A stretch of DNA of 64,000 nucleotides from Saturnia japonica (lineage: Eukaryota > Arthropoda > Insecta > Lepidoptera > Saturniidae). Location of the stretch: the NCBI GenBank assembly GCA_033032175.1, contig CM065334.1, positions 4,027,705-4,091,704 on the forward strand. Direction: 5' to 3'. This document shows, one piece after another, positions 45,801-52,400 of this stretch (positions within the stretch are counted from its first letter, which is position 1; every line of letters starts with the position of its first letter). A program made the position numbers and the translations under genes. A model generated the notes under the pieces. The model ran no database searches and was not told the origin of the DNA. It saw nothing but the letters and a program-made list of their open reading frames with translations.

Positions 45801-46624
45801 TATCGGCATACGGCATAGTAAGTTACGATAGGATATCTGTACCATCGCGACCACCATATACTAAGTGTAATTAATATCCAATATAGTAGTATGCTTAGGC
45901 GTGTTGCGTTTGGGATCATCCGGTGTATATCTTGTTATCAAGTAAGGTGGTAGGGTATCTGTACCATCGCGACACATCCGGTGTAATACTGGTTATATAG
46001 GCACGCTTAGGCGTATCGCGTTGTGGTATCAGCTGGTGTGCATCTTGTAATCAAGTGGGGGTGGTAGGATATCTGTACCATCGCGACTACCATACACGAT
46101 GTAAGTAATACCCATTATAGCGGCATGCTTAGGCGTGTCGCGTTTCGGTATCAGCTGGTGTATATTCAGTTATTACGAGATAAGGTCGAGATCTGTACCA
46201 GACAGCGTTGTGACCACCATGCACATGATTATAAACAAGTCACTATGTCTCTATTTCGGTTTGTCATGTCCTACCACTCAAGTTGGTTTTTGAATTCTGT
46301 ATTTTTTGAGATTGCTTTAAGAATAGCCGTGCGCCGCGTAAACCCGTATACTCTATAGCTGTGATGGAATAACTTTTTGAAGTGATAACTTCTTAAGGGA
46401 GGGTAAACCGCTTCGTAACTCATAAATTAGGCTTAAAATGAAGACCTTGTTAAACGTTGTTGTTCGATTCATAAAAAATAAGATATTTTTCTCCGCAGTT
46501 AAAATACATAAATGCTTATCATAAAAGAGTTCTGGAGACATTAGGTCCAGTTCTGGAAGAGAGAGGACTTCTGGACGACCTGGAGTGGCTTCGTGAGGAG
46601 TGTTCTCCCATCACCAGACCCTGA
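24862..46624 (+). CDS. Xpnpep2: secreted Xaa-Pro aminopeptidase (XPNPEP2-like), copy 1, 17 exons
   Basis: Seventeen exons join without a stop or phase conflict into 2025 bases: 674 residues, the size usual for XPNPEP2-type enzymes. Residues 1-19 ([19 protein letters not shown]) form a signal peptide split by intron 1; no C-terminal membrane or GPI tail is seen, so it should be secreted. Residues about 40-360 are the two creatinase-like N domains ([19 protein letters not shown]). The pita-bread catalytic domain follows, with metal ligands Asp455 (LLDSG), Asp466 (TTDIT), His530 (GTGHGVG), Glu565 (EPGYY) and Glu579 (GIRHED), plus the supporting His434 (IIHYSP) and His539 (NVHEGP). The family uses two Mn or Zn ions to cut the bond before proline at position 2 of peptides. 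A paralogue lies 2.8 kb downstream in the same orientation. The large introns are filled with transposon remnants; none reaches an exon. Confidence 0.95.
24970..25341 (+). mobile_element. Helitron-type 3' part in intron 1 of copy 1
   Basis: It ends GCGAAGCCGCGGGCAACAGC then TAGT, the GC hairpin and CTAGT terminus. It fills most of the 502-base intron 1. Confidence 0.55.
25399..25457 (+). CDS. aminopeptidase copy 1, exon 2
   Basis: Acceptor TTACAG, donor AAAAG/GTACAT. TT/G joins exon 1 and gives [20 protein letters not shown]: the end of the signal peptide and the new N terminus. G/AT (Asp) joins to exon 3. If exons 1-2 were missed, translation could be placed wrongly at the Met in exon 3. 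Confidence 0.8.
25870..26035 (+). repeat. 3' part of the CGGCCAAGTGCGAGTCGGA-type repeat
   Basis: GGATTGCAGACCTGAG, CTCCTGAGAAAAAGGGTCTT and TTTTGAGGTATGGAACCCTA match 2107-2260. It is 5'-truncated and lies in intron 2 of copy 1. Confidence 0.6.
26434..26540 (+). CDS. aminopeptidase copy 1, exon 3
   Basis: Encodes [17 protein letters not shown] to [10 protein letters not shown], the opening helix and first strand of the N domain. Ends in phase 0 (AAT/GTAAGT). Confidence 0.9.
26600..27080 (+). mobile_element. LINE 3' end (family L, copy 1)
   Basis: 5'-truncated; it reads the C-terminal tail of a reverse transcriptase with frameshifts ([19 protein letters not shown]) and a 3' UTR ending GGGCCTAAATTGAATAAAGA, then TTTTGATGTTGATTT. 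Two more copies are at 38690 and 57762. Confidence 0.7.
28040..28260 (+). repeat. tandem duplication, about 110-bp unit
   Basis: CACAATATCAATCAGTAACA occurs at 28061 and 28171, and the following 80 bases match closely with a three-base deletion in the second unit. Intron 3 of copy 1. Confidence 0.75.
28407..28578 (+). CDS. aminopeptidase copy 1, exon 4
   Basis: 172 bases: [19 protein letters not shown], then [18 protein letters not shown] and WTLMKQ. Same length as exon 4 of copy 2. Ends with one base of a split Ser. Confidence 0.95.
28598..28975. repeat. long foldback made of a Helitron 5' end
   Basis: The sequence starts as a Helitron 5' end (TCTATACTAATATTATAAAG) and then meets its own reversed copy. 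Inner arms of about 83 bases (28730-28812 and 28813-28897) are strongly complementary around GAAAAATATTTTTC; weaker complementarity extends outwards (GAACGCGC near 28650 with GCGCGTTC near 28922). It lies in intron 4. Confidence 0.65.
29025..29137 (+). CDS. aminopeptidase copy 1, exon 5
   Basis: Acceptor [22 protein letters not shown], then [18 protein letters not shown]. Phase 0 end. Confidence 0.92.
29732..29867 (+). CDS. aminopeptidase copy 1, exon 6
   Basis: [20 protein letters not shown], then [19 protein letters not shown] and LPVKYT; links the two N-terminal domains. One base of a split Gly remains. Confidence 0.93.
30393..30530 (-). mobile_element. Helitron-type fragment
   Basis: ACAGTTTCACCCGTGTTAATT, TATGACAAACATCGCCCACG and ACTATCGACATTTTTATGAA match 22560-22650. 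Both ends are lost. Intron 6 of copy 1. Confidence 0.5.
30807..30902 (+). CDS. aminopeptidase copy 1, exon 7
   Basis: [20 protein letters not shown], then [12 protein letters not shown]: start of the second N domain. The next intron (30903-37303) contains the nearly full-length LINE. Confidence 0.93.
31040..31210 (+). repeat. short repeat in two adjacent copies
   Basis: CAACCCTTTTCGTTTATGTTTTACGGGGAATTCCTCGA-like sequence at 31057 is repeated about 82 bases later at 31134, and again in intron 11 near 40640-40682. Upstream blocks rich in GGGGGAGG (31360 and 40500) are also shared. Confidence 0.5.
31815..32410. mobile_element. non-autonomous DNA transposon with inverted ends
   Basis: Left end TAAAAACCCCGTCGGATTCG, right end reversed TAAAAAACCCCGTCGTATCCG; the similarity runs about 38 bases (to ATTAGGTA / ATGTAGGTA). 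No transposase is visible. A SINE sits inside it. Confidence 0.6.
32214..32340 (-). mobile_element. SINE, third tRNA-headed family, 5'-truncated
   Basis: On the minus strand AGAGGTCGCGGGTTCGATCC contains a B-box, followed by CGCCCATGACTGACTTTTGT and TGTCTGGGTGTTATATATCT, a body common in Lepidoptera. The A-box side is lost. Confidence 0.65.
32502..32675. mobile_element. MITE with 22-bp inverted ends
   Basis: Left CGAAAACGCTGTCGGCCATG, right reversed CGAAAATGCTGTCAGCCACA. About 170 bases, no coding. It contains ATGACGTCATAG and, opposite, ATGACATCATAG. Confidence 0.55.
33320..34036 (+). CDS. LINE ORF1, PHD-finger protein
   Basis: 238 residues, intact. Cys4, Cys7, Cys21, Cys24, Cys29, Cys32, Cys54 and Cys57 form a PHD-like zinc finger with Cys in place of the usual His. 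A helix likely to form a coiled coil follows (residues 62-85, [18 protein letters not shown]), then a region with [10 protein letters not shown] and STFRLGK, typical of CR1/L2-type ORF1 proteins, which bind RNA and help form the retrotransposition particle. ATG at 33320 is in the context AATCATGG. Confidence 0.8.
   Translation: MAQCFKCDVQIQDDKNSKITCKGCRRAVCVKCSGLTATELRVFGLQNPKLAYLCDECEEGLRQVPELRKLVTELQHQVQELSKQRSNAINLDMVINEIEDRNNRSRNVIMYGLSESSSTSSVDRKQHDKLSVTNTLTPLLIQEPEIVSTFRLGKPSSNNGKPRPLKVVLANKHGAINVLKNKSKLPKTISAQSDMTPYQRDQLKTLRDELAERVEKGEKDLTIKYINKVPRIVSITKN
34045..36009 (+). pseudogene. LINE ORF2, endonuclease and first part of reverse transcriptase
   Basis: Open for about 650 codons; no AUG is near the start, so translation probably began by reinitiation or further upstream. 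The endonuclease has [17 protein letters not shown] and KSDH, the APE-type catalytic signatures. The reverse transcriptase has [51 protein letters not shown] and [10 protein letters not shown], then shifts frame and stops at TGA 36007. The coding continues in another frame at once, missing about 25 residues. Confidence 0.85.
36010..36826 (+). pseudogene. LINE ORF2, rest of reverse transcriptase
   Basis: It resumes in a different frame around 35995 with LFADDTKFF (catalytic Asp pair) and runs to TAG at 36824: [56 protein letters not shown] and [11 protein letters not shown]. This is a typical LINE C-terminal part. The frame remains open for 270 codons, so the damage is recent. Confidence 0.85.
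36904..37157 (-). mobile_element. SINE, tRNA-headed family A
   Basis: A diverged copy inserted 30 bases after the LINE tail; minus strand head CTGCCTCATTAGCCTAGTAG, B-box decayed (GGTTCGTTTCCCAGA), body with CTCGCCCCCTATTACATGGG. Confidence 0.75.
37304..37506 (+). CDS. aminopeptidase copy 1, exon 8
   Basis: T/AT completes Tyr: [20 protein letters not shown], a highly conserved family stretch, then [17 protein letters not shown]. Ends GCA/GTAAGT. Confidence 0.95.
37862..38045 (+). repeat. AACCGACTTC-type repeat (repeat C)
   Basis: AACCGACTTCTACAAAAGAT, GTTACTCAATTCGACTATTT, AACCGATTTGGATGATTCTT, GGGGATACCTCAAGTGTGGT and TCAACTTCGAAGATGCACAA. The fullest copy in the window. Confidence 0.7.
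38572..38658 (+). CDS. aminopeptidase copy 1, exon 9
   Basis: 29 codons: [20 protein letters not shown], then EAIHRAASG. Confidence 0.9.
38690..39040 (+). mobile_element. LINE 3' end (family L, copy 2)
   Basis: Shorter copy: TTTGCCGGATAATAACTTCA, GAATGATGGTTAAGTCTGGA, GTTTCTTGTCGGTTCTTCTC, tail TTTTGATTTGATTTTGATT. It begins 32 bases after exon 9. Confidence 0.7.
39160..39419 (+). mobile_element. SINE family B, head lost
   Basis: TGATGAAACCATATCATGG, TAGCTACCACCCTCAAGTTC, CTTAGCATGCTACCATCGTG, ending GGTGATATTGTGGCCACAAC and a GATAAA-type tail. Confidence 0.7.
39627..39716 (+). CDS. aminopeptidase copy 1, exon 10
   Basis: 30 codons: [20 protein letters not shown], then [11 protein letters not shown] repeat C copy begins about five bases after the donor (GAG/GTATTC). 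Confidence 0.9.
39722..39930 (+). repeat. repeat C copy next to exon 10
   Basis: ATACTCAATTCGAATGTATA, TTATGAACCTATTTGGATGA, GACCTTCAACTTCGAAGACA. Its first bases almost touch the donor of exon 10. Confidence 0.65.
40110..40240 (+). CDS. aminopeptidase copy 1, exon 11
   Basis: [20 protein letters not shown], then [20 protein letters not shown]: the start of the catalytic domain. AG of a split Arg remains. Confidence 0.93.
41062..41214 (+). CDS. aminopeptidase copy 1, exon 12 (first metal Asp)
   Basis: [28 protein letters not shown] with supporting His434, then [10 protein letters not shown] with metal ligand Asp455. Confidence 0.95.
41619..41860 (-). mobile_element. SINE family A, decayed
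   Basis: CCATCACTTCTGTAACCCCA at the left; minus strand B-box GGTTCGATTCCCAAG; the head is truncated near ACCACACACTG. Intron 12 of copy 1. Confidence 0.65.
42068..42200 (+). CDS. aminopeptidase copy 1, exon 13 (second metal Asp)
   Basis: [10 protein letters not shown] carries Asp466, eleven residues after Asp455, as the family requires; then [17 protein letters not shown]. Confidence 0.95.
42318..42410 (+). repeat. repeat C fragment
   Basis: TTTATTTCATTGGCATTGGA and TCGACTTCGAAGATACACCA. Confidence 0.5.
42649..42871 (+). mobile_element. SINE family A, plus strand, deleted head
   Basis: CTGCTTCATTACCTTTGTGG runs straight into TCCTGGGTTCGATTCCCAGG: the 35-40 bases normally between the A and B boxes are missing. 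The rest is intact to ACCCTTCCGG. Confidence 0.7.
42941..43118 (+). CDS. aminopeptidase copy 1, exon 14 (metal His)
   Basis: [20 protein letters not shown] holds His530 and His539. A family A SINE ends about 70 bases before its acceptor. Confidence 0.95.
43432..43860 (-). mobile_element. Helitron-type element
   Basis: ACTAGCTGAGCCTGCGGCTG begins the reversed 3' end; body GTGGACTACAGAATACTGTC; right part TTCTGCACTCCTTCTCCATA and ACTTTAACCATGCCAAATTT is repeated at 47840-47990. Confidence 0.55.
43861..44526. other. intron 14, right part, no feature seen
   Basis: AT-rich sequence without recognisable repeats or exons. Confidence 0.4.
44527..44618 (+). CDS. aminopeptidase copy 1, exon 15 (metal Glu pair)
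   Basis: [20 protein letters not shown] holds both metal Glu residues (565 and 579), 14 residues apart as in human XPNPEP1. Confidence 0.95.
45403..45538 (+). repeat. dispersed repeat, copy 2 of 2
   Basis: Matches 19800-19935, same strand. It ends 60 bases before exon 16. Confidence 0.6.
45599..45712 (+). CDS. aminopeptidase copy 1, exon 16
   Basis: [20 protein letters not shown], then [18 protein letters not shown]. The usual FEPLTLVP stretch reads FNTLTLVP here; that Glu is not a metal ligand. Confidence 0.93.
45831..46195 (+). repeat. imperfect tandem repeat, three units of about 112-122 bp
   Basis: ATCTGTACCATCGCGAC recurs at about 45834, 45956 and 46070, and GGCGTGTCGCGTTTCGGTAT-type segments in between also recur. 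Related single units are at 1560-1680 (reversed) and 32815-32920. Confidence 0.65.
46499..46624 (+). CDS. aminopeptidase copy 1, last exon
   Basis: [20 protein letters not shown], then [16 protein letters not shown] and TGA. The closing helix resembles that of XPNPEP1/2. No hydrophobic tail follows. Confidence 0.95.
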   Translation, partial: LKYINAYHKRVLETLGPVLEERGLLDDLEWLREECSPITRP

Positions 46625-46662
46625 GGTTTGTTAAAAATTAGAAAGAGTGTCGCAGAGTAAAG

Positions 46663-47187
46663 CAATGATGGCTCAGATGGTAGCGTGTACGGACTCCGCG
46701 TCGATCGACTTGAGTTCGAATCCCTGCAATGAGCCTGAGCGCCCGGTGAAGGAAAACATCCTGATGAAACCATAGCATTATGGTTTTTTTTTAATGGTAA
46801 AAAGGGGGCAAACGGGCAGGTGGAGCACCTGATGGAAAGTGATCACCGCCGCCCACAAACATCCGCAACATCCGAGGAGAGCTCGCAGATGCGTTACCGG
46901 CCTTTTAGGAAAGAATAAGCTCTCTTCTTGAAGGTCACCAGGTCATAACGGCAAGGAAAGATCTCAGGCGACAGTTGGTTCCACAAAGTGGTTGTGCGAG
47001 GCAGAAAGTGCCTTAAGAAACGCACTGTTGTGGAACACTGGACATCGAGGTGGTATGGATGGAATTTACGATCCTGACGCGATGTCCGATGGTGAAATTC
47101 TAATGCCCGCCTGGCAAGCTACCACCCTCAAGTTGTAAATCTGTCGCCAAACATCTATAGGTGTAAGCCGGCAATCGGCTTACCCAC
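46663..47187 (+). mobile_element. SINE family B interrupted by another repeat
   Basis: The head ATGATGGCTCAGATGGTAGC with B-box GAGTTCGAATCCC runs to CATAGCATTATGG, then an inserted repeat (46787-47088) follows and the SINE resumes at AATTCTAATGCCCGCCTGGC, ACCACCCTCAAGT. It lies in the 3' UTR region of aminopeptidase copy 1. Confidence 0.7.
46787..47088 (+). repeat. GGGGGCAAACGGGCAGGTGG-type repeat, inserted in a SINE
   Basis: T-run then GGCAAACGGGCAGGTGGAGC, ACCTGATGGAAAGTGATCAC, GCGTTACCGGCCTTTTAGGA. A common lepidopteran repeat; a short piece also occurs at 56269-56335. Confidence 0.6.
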
Positions 47188-47399
47188 CCCCTGCTAGAAA
47201 ATTGGTGTTTTGTTATATGTATCGTATATACTTCCGTATATGTATTTATTTAAAATAACTGTTATTTTGACAGTACAAAAAGACAGTACAATTTTATTTA
47301 TTGTATGGATAATAATAACTATTCTTATTCCAGATAATTTTCGGGATCTCTTTTTCACGGGAAACCAAACTGGTTTGATTACAGTGAAAATTTTAAATG

Positions 47400-47405
47400 A
47401 ATAAA
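47400..47405 (+). promoter_or_regulatory. candidate polyadenylation signal, aminopeptidase copy 1
   Basis: AATAAA 776 bases after the stop, followed by a GT-rich stretch (TTTGTGTGTTTCATTTC). Use not shown. Confidence 0.3.
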
Positions 47406-47627
47406 TAAGATAAATGAAATTAATAATTTGTGTGTTTCATTTCGACAAAATGAATTAAACTACCTTTTTTATCTTAATTTTATTTATTGTAGTGTTTGAG
47501 ATACATGCTTGGCCTAGTTCAGGCACTAGAGTTCATTAGTATAAAATACAAGTTCTAAGCAGTAACTAGAAACAGAAGTACCAACAAATATGTATAGATA
47601 GAAGATAAAGATGAATTTATTGTAACT

Positions 47628-47815
47628 AGCGATGACCCTAAGGTCGAAATTCGACCGGCGACTTTTTGATCACAGACCATTTTCTGTTTGATATTGACAG
47701 TATTCATAAACAATGAGTATTGTCTACATCACTTGCTGTCACTTTTCGTTGAGTGACAATGTCAATATTTTGGGGGGTCTAAGTTCAATGGCAGTGATGT
47801 GTTAGGATTCGCAGT
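47628..47815 (-). repeat. dispersed repeat, minus copy
   Basis: GGTCGAAATTCGACCGGCGA, TGTCACTTTTCGTTGAGTGA and AAGTTCAATGGCAGTGATGT match 57530-57715 in reverse. Confidence 0.6.
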
Positions 47816-48349
47816 GTTCATTTATTTAATTTATTATATTAGTAACAGATATTATAGATAAATTTTAGCTTTCTGCACTCCTTCTCCATATAAACTTTAA
47901 CCATGCCAAATCTCACAGTCTTCCGTGCACGCAAATACACTTAAAAAGGTAAAGGTACTTTTGCTTCACGTATTAATATATAGATGTTTATTAAATTATG
48001 TGTATGCCTAGAAATCGATACGCTACCCGCGTGCGTTAGTGGTGGTGCTGTGAAAGCTTAATTGGTCGAATAAATTCAACACGGCTGAAATCGTGAGGCA
48101 AAGCTAGTAACATAATAAAAATAAACTTATCACTTGTAATGCAATTATTTATATCTTAATACTATTCAATAAATAGATTAAATATATATTGAATATGTAG
48201 GTATGTACATAAATATATTAGATGTAGTTATTTCATTTGTCTGTTTGTTTGTTTTTACTTTTCATAGTAACAATACAAACTGACAGTTTTTAAAGCACAT
48301 AACAATCTAACAAGCTAAATTATTAAAAAGAAACAAAAAATCCGACTGC

Positions 48350-48535
48350 AACAAAACACGAGTAAATAAAATATATTTTTCTCTTTTTTTTATTTGATTC
48401 CCAGACATCGTACTTAAATATGAAATAGCCTATATCGCTCCCACAATTAAGACGAATCTAACGACACCTCGTATGCTAAAATCCATCAAGTCGTTTAGGC
48501 TACAGAGCGTGACAAAGAAATAGACATACATACGC
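48350..48535 (+). repeat. repeat giving the empty site for 22039-22791
   Basis: TATTTGATTCCCAGACATCG, ATAGCCTAT, then directly AATTAAGACGAATCTAACGA; the copy near 22 kb has a Helitron pair at this point. Confidence 0.55.
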
Positions 48536-48793
48536 TATAAAAACTTAACTCTCCTTCACAGTCGGGTAAAACTACGACGACCACTCTATTCTTGAACCCC
48601 CCTTCTCCAAGTAGCTCTGGAAATATACTACTTAACGCAGGAACACAACACAGGGTTATTTGAATGCGATCTTCTGTATTGTGGATATATTTCACCATTA
48701 GAAGCTGCCTCGAGTAGAGAGAAATCGTCAATGTCCTTGTGCCTTATCTCTCTATCCATGGTTACCCCAATAGGCAATTAATCATATTTTACA

Positions 48794-49309
48794 ACTAGCT
48801 GTGTCCACGGCTTCGCTAACGTGGACTACAGAATGCCCGTGTGAATTTTGCTCCCCCGCTCCCAGCTATTTTAAAGACAAAAATGCATATTGTGGGTGTT
48901 CCTTAGAAGATAGACGTATCTTCACGGACTTTTTTGTAGGTATTTTTAATGCCTACAATTATGTAGTACATTAATGTTCTATATCTCATATGGTTTACTC
49001 AGCGTAAGCCATTTAAGCGCCCGAATTGATTCACCAAGACCATTTTTTTTATTTGTGCGTAACCCTAACTATTTTTCTAAAATAAAAGTAGCCTAAGTTA
49101 CTTCCTATAACATCAGCTATCTATCAGTGAAAGTCCCGTCAAAATCGGTCCAACCGTTTCGAAGATTACCCGGAACAAACAGTCAGAGAGACAAAAATTT
49201 TAAAAATTGTTTGTTATATGTATCGTCTATACTTTCATATTCATTAATGTAAAAAGCTGTTATGTTGACATTACAAACAGACACTAATTTTATTAAATAG
49301 TATAGTTAA
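48794..49309 (-). mobile_element. Helitron-type (Lep1-like) element
   Basis: ACTAGCTGTGTCCACGGCTT at the left is the reversed 3' end; body as in 51230-51744; it ends near AAATAGTATAGTTA, a decayed 5' end. It lies just upstream of copy 2. Confidence 0.65.
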
Positions 49310-49458
49310 CGCTTGCCTAGATGCCAAAGCTAGGCGAATAATTGTGTAGATAAGTTTGATTAATAAATAATCTATCTAATCGACCAGGTATCTCGAGTAA
49401 TAATATTCGATAATATTACTGATACGAAGTTTAGGTAGCTTAGATTATTTAGTTAAAG

Positions 49459-49493
49459 ATGGATGCTTCGAGTGGTGTATTATTGTGTTTCGC
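49459..49493 (+). CDS. aminopeptidase copy 2, exon 1
   Basis: MDASSGVLLCF plus GC, donor GTAAGTAAT. Context AAAGATGG. No TATA box as clear as that of copy 1. Confidence 0.75.
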
Positions 49494-52400
49494 GTAAGTA
49501 ATTATTTTCTTTTATTTTATACTAGCTGTTGCCCGCGACTACGTCAGCGCAGGATTAGTACTTCGAGTAGCTTATCCATCCACACAAACTTTCGCTTTTA
49601 TATTATTATTAGGATAAGGATCAATTTGTTACTACTAAATGTGTATTAGAAATAAATCGTCAATTTTGATTGTATTTATGGTTCAATATTTCGGCGATAA
49701 TGGGTTTCACACAAAAGATAGATATAGGCGGTCGCGAGCTTTTTTGTGGGAATATTTAAGATAAACATTTCCATTATACATTTTAGACGTGTAACTCTAA
49801 CGGTTTTTTGCAGCGCACACCAGAATAGCTCGCATTTTTCCTACATAATTGACACTTGTCGTTATATTTTGGAGAATTCACACAATATCTTAATAAATTA
49901 TAGCCTATGTGTTAATCTGATGTATAAGCTATATTATTGTAAAGTTTCATTAAAATCCTTTTCATAGATTTTGCGTGAAAGAGTAACAAACATCCATCCA
50001 TACACAAACTTTCGCGTTTATAATATTAGTAAGATAGGATATATATATATATATATATCATAGATTTAGTATAATAGTATTGAATAGTAATAGGTTGAAT
50101 AAGACGAGTCCAAAAAGCGGAATACGCTATAGTGTTCGTATTATTTTGTTGATTTTGTTTATTATACGAGTTACATCAAGTTACAGTTACAGCCACAATT
50201 AAATACCTCTACTAAACATTAACATTACACTTTAAAACATTACCATTGGGTCACGACTTACGTACACCGATAGCACATTTGAAAATGGTCTCGTATCCCT
50301 ATCTCGTTCTAACACAGGCGTATAGAATGTTTTTTCGAGTTGGCGATCTATATACCTACATAAATTAAATTTATGCAGCCTTATTAATAAACGTAGACTA
50401 GAGCAGTATTAACTTTACTCCCAGTATTAAGTCAGTACTAACCATTTTTTTGTATTAATAAACACGAAGTAAGGTATGAGTAAGCTAATCCGACTCTACT
50501 CTCGGAATAAAAGTTATACCTTCCAGCTACCTAATTTAGCCGCCCGTCCGTAATCGTATTTTGACAACTTTGAACTTTCGTTTTGTGTAGTTTAGTAGAT
50601 GCGTTGATTGTGTGGTGTTTATTTCGAATATTTTTATTAAATTATTAAGATTAATTGACTAAATATGAGCCAAAAACGCAATCGCTCAGTTAATTGGGAT
50701 GAGGAAGAAAAGGTAAGGTAAGATTTCAAATTTATAATTAATCTGATTCCGTTGTATTAATGATAGTAATAAAATTAATTTCGTTTATTATTTCATCAAC
50801 TTTTTCCAGTAGCCTCAGATTAACGTTATAATAATCTCTATCCATTTTCAGTTCTACCAAATTAACTTCAAAAAACTCAATAACACTTTTCTCGACTTGG
50901 GAATTGAACCCAGGACCTAGAGCATAGCAGTCGCGTTTACGACCACTAGGCTAATGAAGCAATTTGAACTATCAATCAGATTTGGAAAAATATTTTTGCA
51001 TTTTATAGCCTATTTATTTAGGCTATGACTCTAAGGAACAGGGAAGTTACTATGACAGTCAAGTTACTTTGAAAGCTGCAGGTAAAAGTATCGTAAGTAG
51101 AAACATCGTTAGGCTACATGGGTGTTTTAGTGGCGACACGGTCCACTCGAGCTCTCCACTCTCTCTCTTCGAGCACTACAGAATTACTCGAATAAATTCA
51201 ACACGGGTGAAGCCGTGGAATACAGCTAATCTATACAATTAATAAAATTGAAGTGTTTGTTTGTAATGTCAAAATAACAGCTTTTTACTAAATGCATATG
51301 AAGTATATACGACACCCATAACAAAACACCAATTTAAAAAAAAATCTGTTGGTCTGTCTGTCCTTTTGTTCCGGATAATCTCCGAAACGATTGGACTGAT
51401 TTTGAAGGGACTTTCACTGGTAGATAGCTGAATTTATAGGGAGTAACTTAGATTACTTTTATTTTACAGAAAGAATTAGGGTTCCGCACAAATAAAAAAA
51501 ATTGGTCATGGTGAATCTATTCGGGCGCTTAAATGGCTTACGCCGAGTAAACCATAAGAGATATAGCAAATTAATGTAGTAAACAATTGTAGACATTAAA
51601 AAGACTTACAAAAAAGTCCGGAACTATCTATCTAAGGAACACCCACAATAAGCATTTTTGTCTTTAAAATAGTCGGGAGCGGGCAAGTAAGATTCGCGCG
51701 GGCATTCTGTAGTCCACGTGAGCGAAGCCACGAGCACAGCTAGTTATAATATATTATTTAATGCGAATCTAGAACGCATATTACATTTTTAATTACTTAC
51801 TCGATATTATGATGTTGCACAGGCCGTGGTCACTAACCGACTAAAGTGTACTGCCTCATCCATCTTCTTACCCCTTATCCCTAGTTAAGCGGCACAACAT
51901 GTTTTCTTCTACCACTCTACTCTATCAAATATCATCCCAGTATTCACACCTTTTATATGCATATCATTTTTCATACAATCCATCCATACCTTCTTCGGTC
52001 TTCCTCTACTCCTGTATCCATCCACCTTCATACTTAACATTCTTTTAGTTATATTACTTTCATCCCTCCACATGACATGCCCGTACCATGCCAGCCTATA
52101 ACCCCTCAACTTCTCTGTGTCTGGTGCTATTTTTAGACTTCCTCTAATAAAATCATTCATAATCTTATCCGTTCTATTTACTCCACACATCCATCTTAAC
52201 ATTTGTTTCTGTGCCACGTGTAATCTTCTTTCATCCAGTTCTTATAAGTGTAATGCCTCATCCACACGTTTGCTACTTGTCACAAACTTCAAACCTGTAC
52301 AAACGCTTGGATAAAATAACCAAGTCAAACATAGCCATCCACACGTTTGCTACTTGTCACAAATTTCAAACCTGTACAAACGCTTGGATAAAATAAGCAA

